Shown here piece after piece: positions 37,001-48,483 of a DNA stretch of 64,000 bases (the stretch's first letter is position 1; every line of letters starts with the position of its first letter). This stretch comes from Lagopus muta (taxonomy: Eukaryota > Chordata > Aves > Galliformes > Phasianidae), in assembly GCF_023343835.1 (NCBI RefSeq), contig NC_064442.1, forward strand, positions 16,664,501 to 16,728,500. Reading direction: 5' to 3'. The position numbers and the translations under genes were made by a program. The notes under the pieces are model-generated. The model searched no databases and was not told where the DNA came from. It was given only the letters and a program-made list of their open reading frames with translations.

Positions 37001-40000
37001 TCTGACTGAGCAACAGATCCTTAAAAGCTCTGTAGATATGTATCTCCATGTCGTTCTTCACAAGATTTCACCATAGGTCTGATGAGTTCACTCCGTTTTC
37101 AAAGGGCGAAAGCTTTCATGTCTAAGTAGCTGCCTCTGCTGGGAGATAAGGGGACAACTGGAAATCAAGTGATTGCCTGGAAACTGCAGGTAGGAATAGA
37201 TGTAGTGGATCAGAGAAAAGAGTCTCTCTCCCCTCGTATCCAGTGCCTAAAAAGCCCTTCTCTGAGACCCCAGTGAGCTGCACAGCCCTTCAGCAGGCTG
37301 GCAGACATACAGCTGCTCTGCCTCATGTCTTGGAAACACCTCCACGTGCTTGAATCCCAGCCCTCACCTTTGAGTGTCTCACACAAGGGAATGGCAGCAC
37401 CCATCAAAAAGACAAAGGGACCTTCCACTGAAATCACCCCTCTAAATGCACTGAGAATTTTTGGCATCCGAAGATGGGCTGAGACAAACAGCACCACTAA
37501 AATCTACGGTAGTTTTAGTGGGCAAGGACTTGCAGATTCTACTTAATGTGAGTAAAATAAAACATTTTAATCTCCTTTTGTGTTTAGCTTCTACCCTGCC
37601 TGGTGACAGCCTGCAACACACACCTACAGCATGAGAGCTCAGCTTAGCATCTCTGAAGAAAGATTTAAAGCAATCTTGATGGAAAGCAATGTTATCAGTG
37701 TTAGAGAGACCTAAGCACTGATTTATTGTCCATGTCAATGCTGAGATTCTGGTGCTATTAGGAGGTTGCTAGTGGCTGAAGTTATTTCTTTCCATTTCTC
37801 TTGCTGCAGCTGGGAGATTTTTAAAATGTTCCATATGTTGGAAATTTATGTAAAATTGACACTGTGCAACTACGGTGCATAGTGAGTCTGGAACAACTGA
37901 ATAACGATATTAATTTGCAGATGATCCCACATAGGGTGTGCCAGGACATCAGTAATGACTGCAGTGAGAAGTCTGTGTGTCTGAAACAAGCACCTAATAA
38001 CTCTCACAGCAGTTTTTAACAGTGAGCTTATGCAGTCTGTGGCAGGGCTCGAGACTGAGAACATATTGCAGTTATTACAGAGGCTGAAGTCCAAGTTCCT
38101 TTTCAGACACGTCACCAGTAATGTGTTTTAATCAAAAATATTTTAGTGAAGTAAATTGGAATCATCTGGATCTGACTGGCATCATATTCTCTCAAGTGTG
38201 ATTTATTTCCTCATTCCCTTAATGAACCGATAGGAATATTTTGTGATGGACGTGAAGAATATTAAAAAATCTGAAATGGGCTCTGTTAGTACAGTCTGAA
38301 CAGAAATGTGATGGTCAGTGCTTTGTTGGAGCAGGTCGTGAAGCCACAGGGAAGCTGTGGGAATGGTCAGTGCTGTAAAAAGGTCATTTGCAGGGACTGA
38401 GGTCTCTTCTTTGCCACTGCTGAAATTACAGCAAAGTGAATAAATCCACTGATTTACTGCTGGCATTTTGTCCTGCTGGAAGTATCTAGGAAGATACTTT
38501 GGGATTTGGGAATGAATGCAATAATCCATTTTCAAGAAAGGAAAAAGGAGGCGAGAGGGATGTAGTGTGTACCTGTACGTGTGTGCGAAGCGGCCATCAC
38601 ACCACAGGACCTTGTTCTCAAGATGAACACGGTGCCCTCTTGCCTTTCTTTCAGCTCGTTAGAAAGTGGCCACATTCATTGAAGTCATTCATTGCTGTCT
38701 GACTGAGAGACAGACGTGGCATGACTGCACAGACCTCACTGTAACCCTGGGGAATGGGGCTGAGACAGAACAGGGAGAGATGCACACTGACACAGCGTGA
38801 ACACTGCTGTGCAATGGATTGCTCCGCTACCTTCCCAAAGCAGCACACAAGGTTTTCTGTACAAAACTCAAACAGCCCTTTCCCCAGTCACGTTATTCTT
38901 TCTGCTACCTTCATTAGTAGACAAGCAGAAAAAAATCAAAGGTGTAATAGGTGGAAGCACAGAAGGACCTCAGAATAAAGCCCTAAATCTGTTCCAAGGC
39001 AGGGAGTAGGAGAGAGGGAGTTTATTATTTTTTCCATCATTTTTTTTCTTCTTGATTTTGGCTGAGAAGCAGAATTTAAGGAGGAATTTGAATTCTCTGT
39101 TACAGTGAAAAGCCTGGGAAGAGCTTCTTGGTATGTTTTGGTGTTGCACACATTTGAACAAACTGCTGCAGGTCCCTGAACTGCTTGATGTGTGTTCTTG
39201 TTTGGATGAACAGTGGTTTCCTCTGCTGCTGACCCTGATGTCTTGTGAAAGAGTGATGTTCCTCTCTACCAAGTTTAAATGAATGCATATGCTAAATGCA
39301 TGTATTATGTGTAGTGCCTGTTAAATTAATCTTGAGCATATTCAGAATTTGTTAATTTTATGAAATTTTTGAATAAGTAATCATCACTTTTCCTGAAGCC
39401 TATTGGATGCTGCAATAATTAGGGTGGCCATTCACCAGATTCCATCATCTACTAACACAAAGCAAATAGGTGAAAAATTGCTGGGTGAGAAGAATGAGGC
39501 CATATCTCGAAGAAGAAGATACCAGGTTAATAATTTCCAAGCTGTGTCTCCATAAGCAGACTGGAGTTACGTAAGGTTTTAGAGCTGATTGAACTGTGAC
39601 ACAGTTACAGAGCTCAGACAGCAGCACTGCAGCTGGGGGTGGGAGGCAGAAGCAGGCGGTGGCCCCTGGGGACAGCTGAGAGCGGCCGCTCTGCTTTGGA
39701 TGGAGCAGAAGAATCTGATGGCAGCCCACTGAAGTACAGCTTGTAAAGAGAACTGCTCACATAAACTGGACATAGATAGATGAGATCAGCCTCAAAGAAA
39801 CGATAGAAAGTACAAACATCCTGGTGATTGCTGTCTGGGAATGGTGTGAATCTCCCTGATGTTCACCCAGCAGTGGGAAGGGTACACTCTTTCAGAGATA
39901 TTGAGATCTGGGCAGCAGATTCCTGCAAATCTGCACCGTGTCTTGCAAGGAGGTTGTTCTACTGTTACCCATATATACACAAAGGTGCTTTTTAAAATAC

Positions 40001-43000
40001 ACACTTTACTCTGGAGTTGTGCCTTATGTTCCCAGTGGAGCCCACTGAGTCTCTGCAGAAGATGGAAGGAAGCAAGTGGCTTTGGAGAGATATCCACAGT
40101 AATGACATGTGAGATGACATAAGTATCACACAAATGTGCAGCACAGGTTAGGAATGCTACGCATGCAGCCCGTGCAGATCAGCAGACCAAAACCACTTCC
40201 TTGGGCAAGGAAGCAGTTCTTGTTTCTGCTCTGTCCCTGCTTGGCAAGCATCACAACGTGTCTTCACAGGTGAATATAGGAATAAGGCAGCACAGTGCAT
40301 GAAATGACATGAAAGTGGGTGGTCAGAGACTGTGGCCATGAGTTACTAAAATGCTTGCATGGGACATGCTTCTATCCTTTGAAAATAGATGCAGGAATCT
40401 CCTTATATTTAGGGATGTCTTACATAGCCCATAATTTCCCCTAGTTAATGCCTCAGTCCTGCAATCAAGATGTCCAGGACTGCTCACCTGAAAGCAATAT
40501 AGCGACATGTTCAGAGGCTGCTCAGCATGTGTTGGCCATGCACACATCTCTGCACTGGGAAATCACAGTGCAAGGCTGTCACAGGAAACCACTGGTGTGG
40601 ATATGAGGAATTTCTTTTAAGATTCATCTGTGAAGTGCCAACTGCATTTCTCACTACAGAAACAGAAATAGTGGCCTATGTGACTTTAAGGGCAGCATTT
40701 GTCTTTTATCAATATGGTAAGGACTGTCTTTGAATTGTTTATGTTGCAAGAATTGTCAGAAGGTGTTCAGCCTGCATGGAGATGTTGTGTTCTCATAAAA
40801 TGTGGTGAGGTCCACTATTGTTTCTGGATATCTCTGTAGTCTGAGTTCATCATTTAGCTGCCTGATCATCTGTGTGCATGATAACCTGTGCCTTTTTGAA
40901 TACTGCTTTGTAGAACTGTAGCCATGCAAATGAAATGAATGGCCTTTTGTTTGTGCAACAAAGTGAGTGATGAAAAGACACATCCATTTCCTTGCTGGGA
41001 GGTTAGTGGGAGCTTAAGGCTCCACAGCTGGCTGTGGGCTGAGATTGCACCTTCGCCATTGTTACTCACAGGAGGACGGAGCCCTCCTATTACCCTGGAA
41101 TGCACAGTGTGCAGGTGCTGACAAAGGCAGTTTGAGGTTCTCTCCAGCTTCAGTGTATGGTGTTGCCCCAGGGAGGCACTCCTAGGCACAGGATGTCATG
41201 AGAAGAGACCCACAGGGTTCAGATGATGTGCAGGATATCACCTTTCATGTTTCAATGGCAAGATGGAAGCACAGGAGGAGGATTAGAACAGAAAATAAAT
41301 TGTTCACACTGTCTTGCTTATGTGCCTCCTCTCTTGGCTCTCCTTACAGCAAGGTCCTTCTCCAGAGCCACACCATTCTCTGGGTTTTCTGTTTAATCTG
41401 GGCCTGAAGGAAGGGGCATGGAAACACTGCCCCATCTGTGCTGTATGCAGGATGGATCTCGGGGCGTTTGGTGTGAAATGAAGTTGTGCTCAGCATTCAT
41501 CTGGTGTTACAGCTGAGTGCATCCAACTCAGTTTGGGCAGCCGTGAGAGCTGATTGAGCCCACTGGGCTTCATCTGGTGAGGGGACATTACTGAAAGGAT
41601 GAAAATGGGGCTTTTTAATTGCCAAGCCACTTGAATCAATAGGGAGCTCTGCATGCTACCCGGTGTGGTCTCCATGGACCCCATATGAAAGATGAAGGCA
41701 GCTGCGACCTCGTTTCACCACCCTTGCCTCAATCAATAGCTACCAGCTTTTAAAGTCCCAAAAGGTGTGATTAAGCCTCTGCTGTGTGAAGTTAGTGCTT
41801 CTTACCGTGCAGCCCATTGTCCTGAATGAAAGGACCTAAAAGCCCGTATAGTGTGAGGGTTAATGACCAGATGTCCCTGGAAGAAAGCCCATCAGCTCTG
41901 GTCCCCCGTGCCAGGAATTGCTGCAGCTGATTTTATTCCTCTTTTCATCCGTGTCTTAGCTTCAATGGACACTCCACTTGGTTGGGCAAGTACACGTGTG
42001 CAGGTCTAAATACAGGGGTGTCCTGGGAGAGGGCTGAAAGGAGAGTTGTGTTATTCATTTCTGTGATATGGAGGATGCTCTCAGTCAGTAACAGGCAGGA
42101 AACTTACACGTTCCATACCTGGGAGTAGGACAGTGCATGTTTGTAGTCCATATGCTCAGCACTTTCTCTGGACCAGTCCCTCTTATGAAGTGAGAGCTTG
42201 CCTGAATGTTGCAGGGCCAGCGAGGCTTACATCAGACCATCCCCTTGTAAGAGGGATAAGCTTTAATAATGCGTGAACGAGATAACAGTGATGTCTGTGG
42301 GAAAACAGTAAGGACACGTTTGTGGTTTGCAACAGCAGATGCATCAGCACCTTTAACAGGAAGAGAAAGGGCAGCATCATTTGCAGAAATGAATGGACAA
42401 AGCAAAAATTGCTTCATATGTGATGTATGTAAGCTGTATATTTAACAGTGCTAGTATTGATACATCATTCTCAAAGGGCCATTTCAATGTTGCTGTTTTC
42501 ATGTAGAAATCCACTGGTACATACATCAACCTAACAGGGTTCTTTGAGCAGCTGGCCTTCCTGCTGCACTTTTCTTTCCCCCCTCTCTCATTATTGATCC
42601 CAGAGCTCAAGAGGCAGTGAGGACATCTCACTCCAAAGCCAATACTGGTATCTTGCTGTCCACATGGTGTATTATTGACTGCATGTCACTCCACTCAGGC
42701 AGCACAATTGGATAGGGAATTTGCTTAGCACAATCCAATTGGGGTCTGTGGTGATTGCTGGGGTGTCATTATCAGTCTTCTGGCATGTTTTGCAGTTGTT
42801 AATCAAAGCTTTTGTTTTCCTGCATCTATTTTGCATGTTAAAATTCTGGAGGCCTCTGAAAAATATGTATAAATCTGTGGCACCTTTTGCCAGCAGCAGT
42901 TTTGCTTTCAGAGGAAAAAAAGTCCTGGCTTCTCTCTCCGTAGGCTGAGCCTTTGCAAGTGAGTCTGTGTGTAAGAACAGGTCATTAAGGATTTGCTGCT

Positions 43001-46000
43001 CCATGCACAGAGAACGGGGCATAGATGAATCTGTTCATAATTCAGTCTGAGTGCAAGATTAGTTTCCTCTGAAATGCCATCAGAAAGCACTTGTTCACAA
43101 TCTAGGTTAAAGCAAGGAAGGCTGCTGGAGGATTGACTGAAAACAACGGAGTGAAGCTGAAATTACCTGTGTTCAACAGCAGTCTAAATCTCAGCCAGAT
43201 GTTTGCAGTGATAAATATGCTGTGGGAACAGAGGTCTGTACCCCTGCAGACCCTGTAGGGGGAAGAAACTGAATTGCATGTTAATTTCAGTCCACACAAT
43301 GACCTCAAAATTGTCTTACTTGTATCACTGCAACAAATCTCTGCTTCTGATCATGCTAAAAGTATGCTAAACACCCGTTTTCACAGCTAGCTCATACTAA
43401 GTTTTTTTCCTACAGCCTCACTTCCTTCCCCTCAATAACATAATTGTTCTTTGAGCTCAGTACCGTGAACCAAACACTGATACAGATTAACATGAACAGC
43501 AGATGATGTGAAACAGAAAATCCAGCTAGACTCATTCAGCATAAACAAATATTTTGAGGTGCAGTGCTCAGGCAGTGATTAGTTTGCCAGCTGTAAGTAG
43601 AGCTACAGAGGAAATGAAAAGGATGGAGTTTGCTGAAAGCAGTGGTGGGAAAAATATGACATCAAGACACATTAATTCATAATGCAGCAGGGGAGGAGTG
43701 GAGTTTAGACTGGGATCTGCTGGATTTTAAGATTCTTGCCTTTTTTGAGTAGTCAGCCCATCTGTGAGATGCTTTTTGTGCTTTTAAGACAGCACAGGAG
43801 TGGAAACTTTTTTTTTCTTTTAAATAGGCAGGAGGAGGGGGGAAGGCGCTGAATTAAAACCAAGCTCTCATGAGAGGAAAATATTGTACGTACCTTTACA
43901 AAATCCTTCAGGATACAGCTGCAGATATTGAAGACAAATGGTTGCATAAAAATGCCAATAAAGATAATAATGGAAGCAAGCTATGCCTAGAGTTCACTTT
44001 AGCTTTTGGTTCTGATAGCAACAAAGATAACAGCATAATGGGGCTTATTAATGCAGCAGAAGGCAGAACTATACAACAGCTACAGGGATAAAGAGTTATT
44101 TAAAACCTCTAAGTAGTGTGTACAAAAGTCTGAGGTGGCAAATCACTGCTAAGATTGAGAAAGCAAAAACTGTACATATGAAATAATGGAAGTAGTTGGT
44201 GGCATCCCTACCTTCACTTGTAGACACTGTGAGTGGCACCTTAGAGCCCTCTCCAAAATCAGGTATCTCAGTGAGCAGTATTAGATGGAAAACAGAATGT
44301 TTGGCAGAAATACAGTTCTTTTTGCCAAGGAACACCAAATAGGCTTCAAACTCTACTGTCACTGATAGAATAGTAGCCAGGACAACGTAGTAGGTTTAGC
44401 ATAGGGTTCTGACTGGAAAAGCAACCCCTAACAGAAAGCAGCCCAGTAATTTCAGCACTCAACAGTGCTAAACTAGTCCAGCTAAACTAATAGGAAGTTA
44501 CTCTTCCTATTCTAGATAATGCCATGAGCTTCCATATCTGATGATACGGAAGATGTCTGCTTATGGTAAGAGCTTTTGGTGGCCTGGAGATTCTCCTAAT
44601 TCCTGGAAATGAAGAAAGGATCTGAGGGAAGGAAGCCTAAACACTTCTATTGTGCCACTTCCCCTGATTTTGAAGAAACCTGGGGACACAAACAATGTGC
44701 AAAGGAATAGAAAGAATATATTTTGAGCCAGAACTTCTGGAGAGGGGAAAGAGAAGAATGAAGGATGGAACTGGTGCAAAAATTGAAACTTGGTTCACTT
44801 CTGTCAAACTTGTCACAAATTTCTTGAGTGCTAATGTGGGCATCACTCGAGTCCATGTGAGCCCTGAGCAGGACAGGCCTATTCTGTGTACAGCAAAAAC
44901 CAGTGGTCACTAAGATCTGTTGAGAGCAAGGTGTGAGGCACACGTACCATTCATACAGGTCAGGGGTGAAAGCGTAGCTGGCAGCCTACAGTGATTAGGT
45001 TTAAACTGTCAACCACATGACATATGAATATCAGGGGAATATGTGACATCCCAGTGGGAAACAAACTACTGCCTTCCCTAGGATGGCTTAGAAATGGTCC
45101 CGAAGCCGTTCATGGCCTCTCCTGTACTGATATATCAGATGCTACTGAGAATCTTTCTCACACCTGCTCTTGGGACTTCAGCCTGCTCCTTTTGAACTTG
45201 CCATGGCAGCTCTCTTAGACTTTCTACCACACATACGTAAAACTCCCCACAGCCACACTGTTCTCCTCAAAACACCTAGCTGTGCTGCGGGTTCTCTGGC
45301 ACACAGGGCAGTGCTGCTGCAACAGAAGGGCTGTGCCTCTGCTCCCAGTGGTCACTAGGACTCTGGGTTCTCCTGCTGTCCATTGTCTCTCAGATGCTAA
45401 AGCTATTGCAGCAGGAGCAGCTTCAGTCACACATCCATGGTACAGTGGGGCCTCTGACTGGAGGCAGCAGTGTATTACCTCTAAATAGAAAAATACCACT
45501 AAGAGAACAAAGACTTTCAGCTGAGATTAACATTTTATTGCATGGGCGGTAGGTATCAAAGAGCTTTATGGCTCTTCTGGAGGCACTTCAGTCCAGTTGG
45601 ATTAAAATCAGCACAGCTGTTCCCCAACTGGTTTTAAAAACGCTTCCAGCCATCGCCACTTCCTGCTGTCGTCGTCCCTCCTCTGGAAGCTGCACCATCC
45701 TGTTCTGCTCAGCTCAGAGCCTTGCCCTTCCTTTTTCTCCCCATCTGCCTCTTAACTGGGTGCTCAGTTCAGGCCTAGCAGCTTCCATCCACATCCTCCC
45801 TGCACTCCCCAGCAGCTGCCTTCAGCACAGAACTGGAAAGCAGAAAGCAGGGCGCGGGGTTATCAGGACACAACATAAAGTTGCACCGAATGATGCTGGG
45901 AGCGTTGGACATGTTGGGCTCCTCTTGCTCTCCTGTCCCCTTGACGCTGGGCTTGCAGCAAGCTGATGCCTCACCTACCTGCAGGGCAGCAGGTCAGGTG

Positions 46001-47791
46001 CTGCTTTGTGGAGGTGAGGTGGTGAGGACTGCACAACGAGGGGAGCTGAGCAGCAGGCGCAGAAGCAGCGCTCAGAGTTCGTCTAAGCATCTTTGATCGC
46101 TCTCTCACACACTTCATCCAATGAGACTTGCTGCAGTCTAGTGTGGATTTTGCTCCATCTCCAGGAGGCAGATGCCATCTGCAGGAGCCATTCAAACCAG
46201 CCTCCCGGAGGCTACAATAGCTGTGGAGGGAAGATTTAATTCTAGCTGCCAAACAGGCATCAAAGAGGACACAGCCCGCATTCCTGCCTCACCTGAGAAG
46301 GAAGCACAGTCCTTGTTGTTTGCACCGGCTGCAGTGGTGGGGGACCAGACAGGCAAACTGGTTGGCTCAGGTACCACTCCAGTTTTAGGGTGTAGACTGA
46401 AGGTCTCTCCTGGTAGAGCTTTTCAGCATCTAGATGGGAAGACTGGAATCCCCCATCGGACTCCCACCTCTACATGCCTCTTGAGTTCTCCTAAATTCAC
46501 AAGTCTGGGGGATTCTTACCTAGTCCCAACTTGAGGAGCGTTTGCTAAAACAGTGATATGGTGTTCTTGTCTCAGACTGATACTGGTCTCATTAGGTTCA
46601 CGAGTTGGATTTTATCTTGCTAAAAACCTTATTTGGTGCAAAAAAAAAAGAAAAGAAAAAAGTCTTCAGCACACCTTAAGCATCCTTCTCTGTCCTTTGG
46701 GTTACAGTGCAGTTAATCAAATACTAAGACTGAGCAAAAAACAGAACTTGCTGCGTGCCAGGCCCCAACTCATCAGGAAACAAAATGCATGAAGTGGCTC
46801 ATCCTGCCAACCTGTGAAGGTTTTGGTGGATGACTAAAGACTGTCAGGTGGGCATAAGCTGCCTTCATACTAGATGCAATCAGCAGCTAAAAAGATCTTT
46901 AATTCTGCCCATAATGCCCAGGTGCACTAGGGAATAACAGAGCCTGGTGCAGAATTGTGCAACTGCGCAATCATTCTTGCCCACTTCTTCACTAAATAGA
47001 CCAAGCTCCTTTGTTGTGGATGTACAACATGTTTCCTGCTGCTGCCTCCCCAGAGGCATGGAGCTGTGGCACTGCAGCCTGGATGTGCCCAGCAGTGGCA
47101 CCCAGCCCTCCTGGCTTTTTCCCTCCAGATGTGAGAAACGCAGAGTGGTACTTGCCAAATTAAGAGAACTCCTGCAGTGAGTGAGGAGGGCACACAGCGT
47201 GGCTCTCCAACACAAGTGTGAGCAGATGGCAGGTAAGCCCTCCCTTCCTGAGAAGGAAAATACTTGTTCCTGAGGTTTAGGGGGGAAAGCACTGCCAGCA
47301 GTGTCCAGGCTTGCAGAAATCCTGAGGTAGGAAAGCTGAACTGTGCCTCTCTCCACATCTTCCTGCAGCGTTCAGTAAAGAAGGCAACAGATGCCATCCA
47401 TTTAAAACAAGCTTGTCAGTAACAAGTATAGCCTGAATCAAAACAGATGTCATCTCTATGGCTGTTAAGCCTGATATTTCACAGACTGCCATGAGCACTG
47501 GACAGTGTAGCTTGAAGTTCCCCAGTTGCTTGTACTTCCTGAAGTGAAGACCTCACACTCAGGACTCAATCTGCACACAAAGCCCTTTTTCTTCCCATTA
47601 TCTCTGAGAACAGACTTTGTGAGTGCGTAGACCCTGCTGAGCAACTAGGAAAAGTGATCATTTGCAACCTGAAAATAGAGTGATTTTGCAATAGTAGAAG
47701 TTTGCCATCTCATTATATGGTCTGTTTCAAAATGAGCATGTTGACTCTGCTGAACACCCTTGGTGCTATGAACTGATCATGATGAGGCGTG

Positions 47792-47819
47792 ATTTTATAG
47801 ACCATTTGGTCTATAAAAT
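47792..47819. repeat. Perfect 13-bp inverted repeat
   Basis: ATTTTATAGACCA, a 2-nt spacer and its exact reverse complement TGGTCTATAAAAT. Each arm contains a TATA-like core pointing outwards. It lies about 650 bp upstream of the IREB2 start codon, outside the CpG island. The function is unknown. Confidence 0.95.
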
Positions 47820-48223
47820 AATCTGAGCCCCAGAATTAAGTTTTGAAGTACTTGAGCCTCTCCTTATAGTCGGCCTGAACTTTAGACCCCATCTGCAGCT
47901 ATCTGTAAGCAGCATTACCATCTGATTTACTGGGAGCCTGCCGGATGTCACGGAGGGGCTGCGGGAGGGCTTTTAGCGCTGCGAACGACAGCTCTTGAAA
48001 GGGTTAAAACAAACTTCACTTCTGGAGCGCCATCATTTTAGAGCAACATTCACAGAGACAACTGGAATCGCCATCGCTGAATAAACAGCGGTCTGAGATA
48101 ATTAATATCCCGGGGGGGAGAAACGAGCCTTAATTCCCAGCGGCTCCTCCACGTGCCGCCCAACTGCCCCGCCCGCCTCCCGGCGCAGCCCCGCCCCGCG
48201 GCCGACGTCGTTAAACTCGCAGC

Positions 48224-48386
48224 TCTCGCGAGAGCGGACCGCCTCTGCGCCTTCACTCGCCCACTTCCGCCCATCGCTCGAGATCTCGCGACACCGCGCG
48301 TTCCTCGCGCAGCCGCACGACGGCGAATCTCGCGAGCGGCGAAGAGGCAGGTGGGAGCTGGGCGGGGGTGGCGTAATCTCGCGAGA
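48224..48386. promoter_or_regulatory. IREB2: Cluster of four TCTCGCGAGA-type elements
   Basis: The copies at 48224-48233 and 48377-48386 are perfect palindromes TCTCGCGAGA. Those at 48284 (TCTCGCGACA) and 48328 (TCTCGCGAGC) each differ at one position. The spacing is close to regular. The motif is associated in the literature with ZBTB33/Kaiso-type recognition and with TATA-less promoter activity. Confidence 0.9.
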
Positions 48387-48451
48387 GCCGAGCCGCCCCG
48401 CCCGGGCCCCGCTCCCCCCCGGCATCCCGCTCCCCTCCCCGCAGAGCTAAT

Positions 48452-48483
48452 ATGGTCGCCGGCGATGGACGCTATCAGGCCAG
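48452..48483 (+). promoter_or_regulatory. Upstream ORF overlapping the IREB2 start (first part)
   Basis: An ATG at 48452 lies 13 nt before the IREB2 ATG, in another frame, with A at -3 and G at +4 (strong context). Read through the exon 1-exon 2 splice it gives an 18-codon ORF ending at TGA 50290-50292 inside exon 2, overlapping the main start. It matters only if transcription starts upstream of 48452, which is not known. Confidence 0.6.
48465..48483 (+). CDS. IREB2: IREB2 coding exon 1
   Basis: Nineteen coding nucleotides, MDAIRP plus one base of Gly7. The donor is GTCGGT. The ATG has G at -3 and G at +4. The human protein also has a very short first coding exon ending at the same glycine. 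Confidence 0.92.

Larger units (their letters stand above)
32261..48119. other. Intergenic region between CRABP1 and IREB2
   Basis: About 16 kb with no gene I can support, consistent with the human locus, where CRABP1 and IREB2 are adjacent. It holds a short CR1 tail at 33889-34003, a CTCF-like 14-mer at 35440-35453, POU octamer-like ATGCAAAT near 40924 and a perfect 13-bp inverted repeat at 47792-47819. The longest open frames (46880-47397, minus strand, about 158 codons in two overlapping frames) have no recognisable domain. Confidence 0.7.

Noticed and set aside
45525-46260. Minus-strand AATAAA (45534-45539) suggesting the end of an antisense gene
   Set aside because: A single hexamer is common by chance. 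No minus-strand coding frame leads into it and no splice-linked exons were found.
46880-47397. Two overlapping minus-strand frames of about 158 and 156 codons
   Set aside because: No recognisable domain, no partner exons, and simultaneous openness in two frames points to composition. The human locus has no gene here.
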